Shown here: positions 37,161 to 45,161 of the stretch, in pieces
How the letters are laid out: each line of letters opens with the position of its first letter
How positions within the stretch are numbered: position 1 is the stretch's first letter
Assembly: GCA_009929735.1 (NCBI GenBank)
Contig: RZZU01000010.1
Span: 1-64,000 of the forward strand
Source: Clostridia bacterium
GTDB lineage: Bacteria > Bacillota > Clostridia > Lachnospirales > Anaerotignaceae
Length of the DNA: 64,000 nucleotides
Direction: 5' to 3'
Translations under genes and position numbers: made by a program
The notes under the pieces: model-generated
The model's input: the letters and a program-made list of their open reading frames with translations, nothing else
Databases searched by the model: none
Told to the model about the DNA's origin: nothing

Positions 37161-38444
37161 ATGAGTCATTACAGAATAGAAACAAAATGCGTACAGGGGG
37201 GCTATACTCCGAAAAATGGCGAACCCAGACAAATTCCTATTATTCAAAGTACCACATTCAAGTATGCAACTAGTCAGGAAATGGGAAAGCTTTTTGACCT
37301 TGAGGCAAGCGGATATTTTTATTCAAGATTACAAAATCCAACCTGTGATCATGTTGCTGCAAAAATTTGTGAAATGGAATGTGGAACTGCGGCTATGCTG
37401 ACGTCTTCCGGTCAAGCCGCTAATTTTTATTCAATTTTCAATATATCATCTTGCGGAGATCATGTAGTTTCTTGCTCAACCATTTATGGCGGTACATTTA
37501 ATCTTTTTTCCGTTACAATGAAAAGAATGGGCATTGAATTTACCTTTATCTCTCCAGATTGCTCCGATGAGGAATTAAAAGCCGCTTTTAAACCCAATAC
37601 AAAGGCGGTATTTGGTGAAACAATAGCAAATCCTGCTTTAACAGTTCTTGATATTGAGCGTTTTGCAAATGCGGCACATGCCCATGGGGTACCGCTTATT
37701 ATTGATAATACCTTTGCAACCCCTGTGAATTGCCGACCTTTTGAATGGGGTGCAGATATTGTTACACATTCCACAACAAAGTATCTGGATGGGCATGGCT
37801 CGGCTGTAGGCGGCTGTATCGTGGATTCCGGCAAGTTTGATTGGAAAGCAAATGCAGAAAAATTTCCTGGTCTTTGCACACCTGATGATAGCTACCACGG
37901 GATTACTTATGTAGAAAAATTCGGCTTGGAGGGGGCTTTTATTACAAAAGCAACAGCGCAGCTCATGAGAGATTTCGGCTCATGCCAATCCCCTCAAACT
38001 GCTTTCCTTTTAAATCTGGGATTGGAAAGTGTCCATGTACGCATTGCCCGTCATTGTGAAAATGCTCTTGCAGTTGCAAGATTTTTAAAAGAAAACGACA
38101 AAATTTCTTGGGTTACATTCCCTGGGTTAGAAGGCGATAAGTATTATGAAACAGCGAAAAAGTATATGCCAAATGGCACTTGCGGTGTCGTGAGCTTTGG
38201 TGTAAAAGGCGGAAGAGATGCTGCGGAAAAATTCATGAGTGGATTAAAGCTTGCCTCCATTGCTACCCATGTTGCAGATGCGAGAACTTGCTGTTTGCAC
38301 CCTGCAAATGCTACCCACAGACAAATGAATGAAGAAGAGTTAATTGCGTGCGGCATATCCGGAGATTTGATTCGATTCTCCTGTGGTCTTGAAAATGCGC
38401 AGGATTTGATTGAAGATATTGCGCAGGCATTAGAAACAATCTAA
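37161..38444 (+). CDS. metY: O-acetylhomoserine sulfhydrylase (Cys/Met metabolism PLP enzyme)
   Basis: A 427-residue PLP enzyme. The N-terminal ETKCVQGGYTP is typical of MetY. The PLP lysine is in HSTTKYLDGHGSAVGG (about residues 197-212). It makes homocysteine from O-acetylhomoserine and sulfide. The partner metA, making O-acetylhomoserine, follows, and the Met T-box precedes. SD AAGGAGG is 8 bases upstream. Family members can also act on cystathionine; MetY fits the length (about 425) and the metA neighbour. Confidence 0.9.
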   Translation: MSHYRIETKCVQGGYTPKNGEPRQIPIIQSTTFKYATSQEMGKLFDLEASGYFYSRLQNPTCDHVAAKICEMECGTAAMLTSSGQAANFYSIFNISSCGDHVVSCSTIYGGTFNLFSVTMKRMGIEFTFISPDCSDEELKAAFKPNTKAVFGETIANPALTVLDIERFANAAHAHGVPLIIDNTFATPVNCRPFEWGADIVTHSTTKYLDGHGSAVGGCIVDSGKFDWKANAEKFPGLCTPDDSYHGITYVEKFGLEGAFITKATAQLMRDFGSCQSPQTAFLLNLGLESVHVRIARHCENALAVARFLKENDKISWVTFPGLEGDKYYETAKKYMPNGTCGVVSFGVKGGRDAAEKFMSGLKLASIATHVADARTCCLHPANATHRQMNEEELIACGISGDLIRFSCGLENAQDLIEDIAQALETI

Positions 38445-38476
38445 TGAAGCATTAGAATTTCTTGTATTTAAAAAAG

Positions 38477-38514
38477 CTATATTCAGCGGGGGTTGAAGCG
38501 CCTGCTGAATATAG
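38477..38514 (+). other. Stable hairpin between metY and metA
   Basis: CTATATTCAGC at 38477-38487 pairs perfectly with GCTGAATATAG at 38504-38514. No T run follows, so it is not a standard terminator. It may be a processing or partial-attenuation site in the met operon. Confidence 0.5.
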
Positions 38515-38667
38515 ATGCTCCGAAACAATGCTTGTTAGAAAATAAAAAATGTGTAACAAGTGGCGTATGCAGTATAAAAGTTCTGCTTCATAAGAAGGAA
38601 AGAATCATTTTGAACGAAAATTCGGGAAGGATTTTTGTTTTGAATAAAAAGAAAGCGGTGATAGAAA

Positions 38668-39585
38668 ATGCCAATTAAAATACCCAATGAATTACCAGCG
38701 GTAAAGGTGCTGACGGATGAAAATATTTTCGTTATGACAGAGCATAGGGCTATAACCCAAGATATACGCCCATTAAAAATATTATTGCTGAACCTGATGC
38801 CAACAAAAATTGATACAGAAACACAAATTTCAAGACTTTTGGGGAACACCCCTCTGCAAATTGAGCTGGAACTGATTCATATCAAATCTCATATTTCAAA
38901 GAATACTTCAAGCGAGCATTTACTTGCTTTTTATAAAACCTTTGACGAGGTGAAGAATAAAAAATTTGACGGATTTATTATTACGGGTGCACCCATTGAG
39001 AAAATGGAGTTCGAGGAAGTCGATTATTGGGATGAATTGAAGGAAATGATGGAGTGGAGCAAAACCAATGTGCATAGTACGCTCCATATATGCTGGGGAG
39101 CGCAGGCAGGGCTATATTATCACTATGGCATCCCGAAATATGAAATGGACGAAAAACTTTTTGGTGTATTTCCTCATGTCATTAATCATAAAAACTCTAT
39201 GCTTTTAAGAGGTGCGGATGATGTGTTTTTTGCGCCACATTCTCGATATACAACGGTGAAGGAAAAGGATATTGTAAAGGTAAATGATCTGGTAATTTTA
39301 GCCTCCTCAAAAAAGGCGGGTGTTTATGCCGTTTCTGATTTGGAGGGTAAGCAAATTTTTATCATGGGACATTCAGAGTATGACCCTCATACATTAAACA
39401 ATGAATATATTCGAGATAAAAAGGCAGGGTTAGATACCGCAATCCCTTGCAATTATTTTCCCGATGATGATGATACAAAGGAACCCCTTGTACGTTGGCG
39501 TGCGCATGGAAATTTGCTGTATTCCAATTGGCTGAATTACTACGTGTATCAGACAACACCCTATGAATGGGCAAAACACCATTAG
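38668..39585 (+). CDS. metA: Homoserine O-acetyltransferase MetA
   Basis: A 305-residue protein of the MetA (HTS) family. The catalytic Cys142 is in HICWGAQAG, and the His/Glu of the triad are in MGHSEYDPH (about 235-237). Residue 111 is Glu ([10 protein letters not shown]), the residue that in the family marks acetyl-CoA rather than succinyl-CoA as donor, so it should make O-acetylhomoserine. This matches the metY gene before it. Start ATG 38668 with SD GAAAGCGGTG. It is followed by a spacer and a terminator at 39698. Confidence 0.93.
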   Translation: MPIKIPNELPAVKVLTDENIFVMTEHRAITQDIRPLKILLLNLMPTKIDTETQISRLLGNTPLQIELELIHIKSHISKNTSSEHLLAFYKTFDEVKNKKFDGFIITGAPIEKMEFEEVDYWDELKEMMEWSKTNVHSTLHICWGAQAGLYYHYGIPKYEMDEKLFGVFPHVINHKNSMLLRGADDVFFAPHSRYTTVKEKDIVKVNDLVILASSKKAGVYAVSDLEGKQIFIMGHSEYDPHTLNNEYIRDKKAGLDTAIPCNYFPDDDDTKEPLVRWRAHGNLLYSNWLNYYVYQTTPYEWAKHH

Positions 39586-39697
39586 AACTAGGATAATTAA
39601 GGGTTTTAGTTCAGACGCAAAAAAAAATTAATGCATTCATATATGGAATTTTTACACAAAATCATAAGAAGCACGTCTGCTTAACAACTTAATATAA

Positions 39698-39732
39698 AAG
39701 TAGGTAAGACATAATCTTGCCTACTTTTTTTA
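39698..39732 (+). terminator. Terminator of the metY-metA operon
   Basis: AAGTAGGTAAGA at 39698-39709 pairs with TCTTGCCTACTT around 39715-39726, followed by TTTTTT. Confidence 0.8.
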
Positions 39733-39853
39733 TAATATGGAAACATTTTGAAGAAACGTGTATAATAAAAAATGTGTTTGACGTGAGGAATTTACTGAAC
39801 CTTGACGTCACAACAACTTTTACAGATACAAGCTAATCTTTAATAGGAGAGAA

Positions 39854-40384
39854 ATGAATATGGAATGTAACTTACGTCATTGGAAAATTGAAGATGCATC
39901 TGATCTTGCGATAGCCTTGAATAATAAGAACGTTCTTGACAATTTGAGGGATGGTTTGCCCTATCCATATTCGGAAAACGATGCAAGAGATTTCATTATG
40001 GCGATGCTTCATGCCGACAAAAAAACGACATATGCTTTTGCTATTACGGTGGAGGATAAGGTGGTGGGAAGCATTGGTGTATTTCGCAAGAATAATATAC
40101 ATTTCAAAACCGCAGAAATGGGATATTATCTATCAAAACAGTATTGGGGAAAGGGACTGGGAACAAGTGCGGTAAAACAGGTTTGCAACTATATTTTCGC
40201 AGATACTGATATTATTCGAATCTTTGCGGAGCCTTTTGCCCATAATGTGGCTTCTTGTCGCATACTGGAAAAATCCGGTTTTGTGTATGAGGGTACGCTT
40301 AGAAAAAATGCAGTGAAGAATGGCATAATTCTTGACATGAAACTATATGCAATGATAAAACAAAGCGTGGGCATGGCAGACTAA
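39854..40384 (+). CDS. GNAT-family N-acetyltransferase (RimJ/RimL type)
   Basis: A 176-residue acetyltransferase. It has the N-terminal substrate strand LRHWKIEDASDLAIALN, motif A around YWGKGLGTSAVKQVCNYIF (about 96-114, with the acetyl-CoA-binding GKGLGT) and motif B NVASCRILEKSGFVYEGTLRKN (about 133-155). This layout fits RimJ/RimL or ribosomal-protein-serine acetyltransferases. SD TAGGAGAG precedes ATG 39854. Substrate unknown. Confidence 0.85.
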   Translation: MNMECNLRHWKIEDASDLAIALNNKNVLDNLRDGLPYPYSENDARDFIMAMLHADKKTTYAFAITVEDKVVGSIGVFRKNNIHFKTAEMGYYLSKQYWGKGLGTSAVKQVCNYIFADTDIIRIFAEPFAHNVASCRILEKSGFVYEGTLRKNAVKNGIILDMKLYAMIKQSVGMAD

Positions 40385-40498
40385 GAACATAGCTGAAAGC
40401 CTAATGAAATTTTTCTGACATTGCGGAGGAATAAATGTTTTCACAGGACAGGCTGAAAGGTTTTTCAAAACTAATTTAGATAAAAATAAGGAGAAAAA

Positions 40499-40690
40499 AT
40501 GAACGGACAAAATAGATCTGATGTTAAAATTGGTGCAAAAGTAAAAATTGTATTGAAAGCTGACCAAAGAACCGGAAAGCTTACAGAGGGAATCGTTGGG
40601 AAAATACTGACCAATAGTCAGTTTCATCCACATGGTATCAAAGTTATGTTAACGGATGGGCAAGTGGGAAGGGTACAGGAAATTATTTAA
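40499..40690 (+). CDS. YwbE family small protein
   Basis: A 63-residue protein with the DUF2196/YwbE motifs IGAKVKIVLKADQRTGKLTEG and NSQFHPHGIKVML, ending VGRVQEI. It is a small KOW/SH3-like fold of unknown role found in many Firmicutes. AGGAG lies just upstream of ATG 40499. It has no obvious operon partner. Confidence 0.85.
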   Translation: MNGQNRSDVKIGAKVKIVLKADQRTGKLTEGIVGKILTNSQFHPHGIKVMLTDGQVGRVQEII

Positions 40691-40911
40691 TTTAACTTCT
40701 GAGGAAATCTATTTGTTATCAAATTCCTGCATTGATGTTTCCTGCGGTTGCAATTGACGAAAAACATGATACAATTTTTTGCATGAACATTAGGATGGTA
40801 TAACATTTATACATTTAAAAGATTGTTAAAAGAGATGTAAAATAATAAATACTATACTAATTAAAAAATAAAATAAATCATAATACGAATAGAATATTAA
40901 ATATTAGAAAC

Positions 40912-40940
40912 TTGACAAATCCATACATGATTTGTATAAT
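40912..40940 (+). promoter_or_regulatory. Consensus promoter with operator-like repeat before the orphan pair
   Basis: TTGACA (40912-40917), 17 bases, TATAAT (40935-40940): both boxes and the spacing are perfect. ATACA (40923-40927) and TGTAT (40933-40937) form an inverted repeat around TGATT that overlaps the -10, so a repressor could bind there. Confidence 0.7.
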
Positions 40941-40969
40941 AAGATAAAAACGACGATGGGGGAATTGGT

Positions 40970-41365
40970 ATGAGCGACTACGTTTGGGAATCTGTAGAAA
41001 TTAAACAGAGTGCAAGAAGGGCTGGTGAAGCGTTTGCGAGTGTAGGACAAGGACGCATTTCGTTGAACGCGGACGCATGTGATCTAATTGAAAATATTTA
41101 TGAATGTGAGTATGTGGAGGTAAACAAAGCTAAAAAGGGAACCTCAACAATAATTGGTTTGAGGTTTACAAAAAATAAAACCTCAAAATCACTACATGCG
41201 ACAAGACGTAAATACAAAGGAGAATTGGTTGACGGTGTCAACATAAATAGTAAACAGTTAATCAAGATATTTTTCGGAGAAACAAAAGAAAACATTACAA
41301 GCAGATATCCGGTTGAAAAGGTGGATGGAAATATGCTAGCTATTAATATTGAAAAAGAACTATAG
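40970..41365 (+). CDS. Hypothetical protein of the orphan pair, gene 1
   Basis: A 131-residue protein that I do not recognise. It is soluble, with no signal peptide, and Lys-rich (pI likely basic). The N-terminal part has ARRAGEAFASVGQGRISLNA, a possible swapped-hairpin or DNA-binding start. The middle has two short Lys/Thr-rich strands and the C-terminus ends INIEKEL. It has a perfect sigma-A promoter with a candidate operator, and a second unknown gene follows 94 bases later. Composition is AT-richer than the metabolic neighbours. A two-gene defence or toxin-antitoxin-like unit is one possible reading, but nothing in the sequence proves it. Confidence 0.55.
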   Translation: MSDYVWESVEIKQSARRAGEAFASVGQGRISLNADACDLIENIYECEYVEVNKAKKGTSTIIGLRFTKNKTSKSLHATRRKYKGELVDGVNINSKQLIKIFFGETKENITSRYPVEKVDGNMLAINIEKEL

Positions 41366-41459
41366 AATTATTGTGGATTTTATAGAAATTTCGAATAATT
41401 GTGAGATGTTGGTTTGCAAAAAAATATAGGAGGTAAAACTCGAAAGGTAAGGTGCACTT

Positions 41460-41951
41460 ATGTCCAATCTTGCGAATGTGGATTTTTACTATGGAGCAGT
41501 ATTATCACATCTATTAACAAGTAATAAGGAGCATAATCCCTCATTAATTGAAGACTCTGACGAACGTAGAGTTTTTAATATTATGACTGATAAACATTCA
41601 TATATGCTCCGTTTGCACAAAAGCGAAGAGAAGCGGGATGTAAAAGGAGATGCTATTAGTTGGACTTTTACGCTCCCTTATAAAGCAGTTCAAGGGTTAC
41701 AATCTAATTATAAGAAAGATATCAGAAATGTCATTGCATTAGTTCTTGTCGATGCCAAAAAATTATCAGACAGTAGAATTATATATTTTACAGACACCCA
41801 TTTAGAAGCAAAAGGGGTATTTAAAGAATCTGCTAAATCTTTAGGCATGACTGTTAGAAAATATTCAAACAAAAATGATTATTTACTTTTTATTGATAAA
41901 AAAATTGAAAATGCAATGCCAGTTAAACAAAATTTAAATTTGAATTACTAA
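41460..41951 (+). CDS. Hypothetical protein of the orphan pair, gene 2
   Basis: A 163-residue soluble protein that I do not recognise. The N-terminus is VDFYYGAVLSHLLTS, then a polar region with SWTFTLPYKAVQGL (about 80-93) and RNVIALVLVDAKKLSDSRIIYF (about 104-125). The alternating beta-strand pattern with D/E and K residues (ALVLVDAKK) could suit a small alpha/beta nuclease-like fold; this is only an impression. Start ATG 41460 with a weak AAGGTG upstream; a stronger AGGAGGT at about 41428 is too far away. A terminator follows. Confidence 0.5.
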   Translation: MSNLANVDFYYGAVLSHLLTSNKEHNPSLIEDSDERRVFNIMTDKHSYMLRLHKSEEKRDVKGDAISWTFTLPYKAVQGLQSNYKKDIRNVIALVLVDAKKLSDSRIIYFTDTHLEAKGVFKESAKSLGMTVRKYSNKNDYLLFIDKKIENAMPVKQNLNLNY

Positions 41952-41996
41952 ACGACCGCGTATAGAGAGGACAGTAAAGATTTGCATTTAGTACAA

Positions 41997-42036
41997 TAAA
42001 GGAAGCTACTATTTTATAGTAACTTCCTTTATTTAT
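41997..42036 (+). terminator. Terminator of the orphan pair
   Basis: TAAAGGAAGCTACTA (41997-42011) pairs with TAGTAACTTCCTTTA (42017-42031), with a short T stretch after it. The stem is long and nearly perfect. Confidence 0.75.
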
Positions 42037-42077
42037 GGGTATATTATAAAAAATAAACTGGAAAGGAGTTGATTATC

Positions 42078-44042
42078 ATGAAAATTTACAACAGAATACC
42101 AAATAGACTGATAAACGAAACCAGCCCGTATCTTTTACAGCATGCCCAAAATCCTGTTAACTGGTACCCTTGGTGCGAAGAAGCTTTTCAGAAGGCCAAA
42201 ACCGAGAATAAACCAATCTTTTTGAGTATTGGTTACAGCACCTGTCACTGGTGTCATGTTATGGCACATGAAAGCTTTGAGGACAAGGAAGTTGCGGAAA
42301 TTCTCAATCAAAATTATATTTCTATCAAGGTGGATAAAGAAGAACGACCGGATATAGATAGCATATATATGGCAGTTTGTCAGGCTTTTACGGGAAGGGG
42401 CGGTTGGCCTACAAGTATTTTTATGACACCGGAGCAAAAGCCTTTTTTTGCAGGCACATATTTCCCTAAGGAAAGCAGATATGGTATGGCCGGCTTCAAA
42501 GAGCTGCTTGTCGGGATTTATGAGAAATGGCAAGGAAATCACGATGAATTGCTTCAATCGGCTGATGCCATTGTTGCAGCTTTAAATAAAAAAAGCACGA
42601 CGCAAGCTGAAACAGATAGTAATCTAATTGAGACAGCAGTAGAATTGTATCAGCACAGCTATGATGAAAAATATGGGGGTTTTGGGGAAGCACCCAAGTT
42701 TCCTTCTGCGCATAATCTGTTGTTTTTGCTAACGCATTATGAAAAAAGTGGAGATGAACAATCTTTAGAGATGGTGGAACACACCCTGATGCAACTGTAT
42801 AAAGGGGGAATATTTGATCACATTGGGTATGGGTTTAGCAGATATTCCACCGATCAATTTTTCCTTGTGCCACACTTTGAAAAAATGCTTTATGACAACG
42901 CCTTATTAATTCTTGCCTATTGCAAAGCATATTGGATTACCAAAAATCCAATTTATCGGGAGGTTGCAGAAAAAACGGCACAGTTTATTCTTCGTGAGAT
43001 GACTTCAACGGAAGGAGGTTTTTATAGTGCGCAGGACGCTGACAGTGATGGGGAAGAAGGCAAATATTATGTTTTTGAACCGGCAGAACTCCTTACGCTT
43101 CTTGGTGAGAAAGCAGGGAAGGCATTTAATAAATACTATTCTATTACAGATGCCGGTAATTTTGAGGGGAAAAGCATCCCAAATCTTTTGAAAAACCATA
43201 GTATTTCAAATGAATTTGACACATATCTATCAAATATTTATGAGTATCGGAAGAAGAGGAATAAGCTTCATTTAGACGATAAGATACTGACTTCATGGAA
43301 TTCTTTGATGATTGCAGCAATGTGCTGGTTATACCGGATCAGCAGAAATGATGAATATCTAAAAGCAGCAAAAAAAGCACAGCAATTTATTGAGGAACGA
43401 CTGTGTCAAAATGGAACGCTATTTGTAAGTTTTCGTGATGGCAAACGAAATCAGAATGGTTTCTTAGACGACTATGCAAATAATATCTTTGCATTGCTGG
43501 CATTATATGATGCAACCCTTGATAGCAGTTATGTTAAAAAGGCAAAGCAATGGTTAAACAAAACCATCACTGACTTTTTTGATGAAGCAGATGGCGGTTT
43601 TTATCTTTATGGCAAGGATGATGAAAAGTTAATCATGCGGCCCAAGGAAAGTTATGACGGGGCAATGCCAAGCGGCAACTCCATCATGGCATACAATCTT
43701 GTAAGGCTATCTCAGCTTACAAGTGATGGAGCATTTGACACAATACTGAAGCGGCAGTTGGACTTTTTATATGGAGAGGCAAAGCCTTATCCTGCTGGGT
43801 TTGCAATGTATTTGATTGCACTTTCGGATTATTTTGAGCCTTCACAAATGATAACCGTAGTGCTCAAGAATAAAGAGGATATAAAGGATCTGCCCTTCAT
43901 GGTATCACCAGATAGCATGGTCAAAGTATTGGATGGGCCTACAGAGGAGTACCAACTTGTTCAAGACAAAACAACTTACTATGTTTGCAGCAACCACAGT
44001 TGTTTGCCGCCTGTCAATGATTTGGATACAAAAATGGTTTGA
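42078..44042 (+). CDS. DUF255 thioredoxin-fold protein (YyaL/Spermatogenesis-associated 20 family)
   Basis: A 654-residue protein. The N-terminal thioredoxin-like domain has [16 protein letters not shown] and [13 protein letters not shown] with a CHWC active-site motif (about residues 56-59). The C-terminal two-thirds form an alpha/alpha toroid like glycoside hydrolases, with [12 protein letters not shown] near 270 and [14 protein letters not shown] near 400. The family is widely conserved, but its reaction is not settled. ATG 42078 is chosen because GGAGTTGA at about 42064 is upstream; the TTG at 42069 lies too close to the SD. Confidence 0.88.
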   Translation: MKIYNRIPNRLINETSPYLLQHAQNPVNWYPWCEEAFQKAKTENKPIFLSIGYSTCHWCHVMAHESFEDKEVAEILNQNYISIKVDKEERPDIDSIYMAVCQAFTGRGGWPTSIFMTPEQKPFFAGTYFPKESRYGMAGFKELLVGIYEKWQGNHDELLQSADAIVAALNKKSTTQAETDSNLIETAVELYQHSYDEKYGGFGEAPKFPSAHNLLFLLTHYEKSGDEQSLEMVEHTLMQLYKGGIFDHIGYGFSRYSTDQFFLVPHFEKMLYDNALLILAYCKAYWITKNPIYREVAEKTAQFILREMTSTEGGFYSAQDADSDGEEGKYYVFEPAELLTLLGEKAGKAFNKYYSITDAGNFEGKSIPNLLKNHSISNEFDTYLSNIYEYRKKRNKLHLDDKILTSWNSLMIAAMCWLYRISRNDEYLKAAKKAQQFIEERLCQNGTLFVSFRDGKRNQNGFLDDYANNIFALLALYDATLDSSYVKKAKQWLNKTITDFFDEADGGFYLYGKDDEKLIMRPKESYDGAMPSGNSIMAYNLVRLSQLTSDGAFDTILKRQLDFLYGEAKPYPAGFAMYLIALSDYFEPSQMITVVLKNKEDIKDLPFMVSPDSMVKVLDGPTEEYQLVQDKTTYYVCSNHSCLPPVNDLDTKMV

Positions 44043-44153
44043 TCGTAAGCGGAAATAATAAATTATTTTTTTGTATAACCTGAAGTGGTCACTATGTTAA
44101 AAAGTGCAAAATAATGAGAAAAACAGGTTGTTTTTAATGGGGGAGGAAGAAAG

Positions 44154-44381
44154 ATGCAATGTCCATTTTGTGGAACAGAGATGGAACAAGGCTTTATTTA
44201 CGGGAGAAGAGATTGCGGACTACTGTGGCTGCCATTGGGGGAAAAGATGCCATATATGATAACGAAAAATGCGATTAAAGCCCGCAATGGATTACTATTG
44301 GGTGAAAGACCGTTTCCCGAAAATACAAAGCTTGAATTTTTTATCTGTAGAAAATGCAATGCAGGGTTATCAAAGTTTTAG
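44154..44381 (+). CDS. Small zinc-ribbon protein (DUF6487-like)
   Basis: A 75-residue protein with two CxxC pairs: CPFCGTEM at residues 3-10 and CRKCNAG at about 67-73. These should bind one zinc ion. GFIYGRRDCGLLWLP lies between. Such PF20097-type proteins are common in Clostridia, but their role is unknown. SD GGGGGAGGAAG precedes ATG. It stands alone, with a terminator downstream. Confidence 0.75.
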   Translation: MQCPFCGTEMEQGFIYGRRDCGLLWLPLGEKMPYMITKNAIKARNGLLLGERPFPENTKLEFFICRKCNAGLSKF

Positions 44382-44394
44382 TGATGTAATGGAT

Positions 44395-44447
44395 AAGACT
44401 TCAGGTGCCTTTTTCTGAAATGAGTGCCTGACAACTGAAGTCTTTTA
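44395..44447 (+). terminator. Terminator after the zinc-ribbon gene
   Basis: AAGACTTCAG (44395-44404) pairs perfectly with CTGAAGTCTT (44435-44444), with inner imperfect pairing and TTTTAA after. Confidence 0.75.
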
Positions 44448-44662
44448 ATCATCACCCTATTTGCTATGGGTTTTCAAGCATCATTTCAGTTTGCAATGGT
44501 CTTTACAGATGCGGGTGTAAAGATTATAATACTAAATATAAGGAAATCATTGGAAAATTTTTGCTTTCCTATGTTTTGTTAATATAGGATATGTGAAAAG
44601 GCAGACAGTGGCTTCGCCATAATAACTGTTCGGAAAATCAATAACAATGGAGGGTGGATTAT

Positions 44663-45025
44663 ATGAATTTAAAAGATATTATGCAAGAAAAAGTTTTTGC
44701 AGTTGTTGGTGATACGCTAAACGAAGAAAAATATGCATATAAGATAAAAAATGAATTGATGGATCATGGTTATAAAGTGTATAGTGTTGGCAAAGAACTA
44801 ACTTCACTCAATGATATTTCAGAAGAAATAGATGTCATTGATTTATGTATCAATCCTTCAAAGGGATTGACATTATTGAAAGAATGCGAAAAAAAATATA
44901 AGTATATTCTGATTCAACCAGGGGCTGAGAGTAAAGCATTGTTAGAATATCTGGATAGAACACACGCTCCTTTTTTGGAAGGCTGTGCATTAGTTGGTTT
45001 AAGATTATACGCAAAAATAAATTAA
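44663..45025 (+). CDS. CoA-binding domain protein (Rossmann fold)
   Basis: A 120-residue CoA_binding_2-type protein: VFAVVGDTLNEEKYAYKI at the N-terminus (nucleotide loop), VYSVGKELTSLNDI in the middle and ILIQPGAESKALLEYL near 90, matching YccU-like proteins that bind CoA. ATG 44663 follows GGAGGG at 44649-44654 by 8 bases; the GTG at 44654 overlaps the SD. It is just upstream of a CoA-disulfide reductase fusion, which may be functionally related. Confidence 0.8.
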   Translation: MNLKDIMQEKVFAVVGDTLNEEKYAYKIKNELMDHGYKVYSVGKELTSLNDISEEIDVIDLCINPSKGLTLLKECEKKYKYILIQPGAESKALLEYLDRTHAPFLEGCALVGLRLYAKIN

Positions 45026-45040
45026 AAGAGAACATTTTGG

Positions 45041-45071
45041 GAATCATATCATTTGATATGGTTCTTTTTTT
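45041..45071 (+). terminator. Terminator after the CoA-binding gene
   Basis: GAATCATATC (45041-45050) pairs with GATATGGTTC (45055-45064), followed by TTTTTTT. Confidence 0.75.
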
Positions 45072-45161
45072 GTGACATGGTTACAGACAAAGCTTGTGAA
45101 AAAATTATATAATCACATCAATAGAACTGTTAAACGAATAACAACAAAACCTGAGGGGGAT

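Noticed and set aside
38493..38678. 61-codon frame between metY and metA
   Set aside because: It starts inside the hairpin arm and overlaps the metA SD; it has no coding signature.
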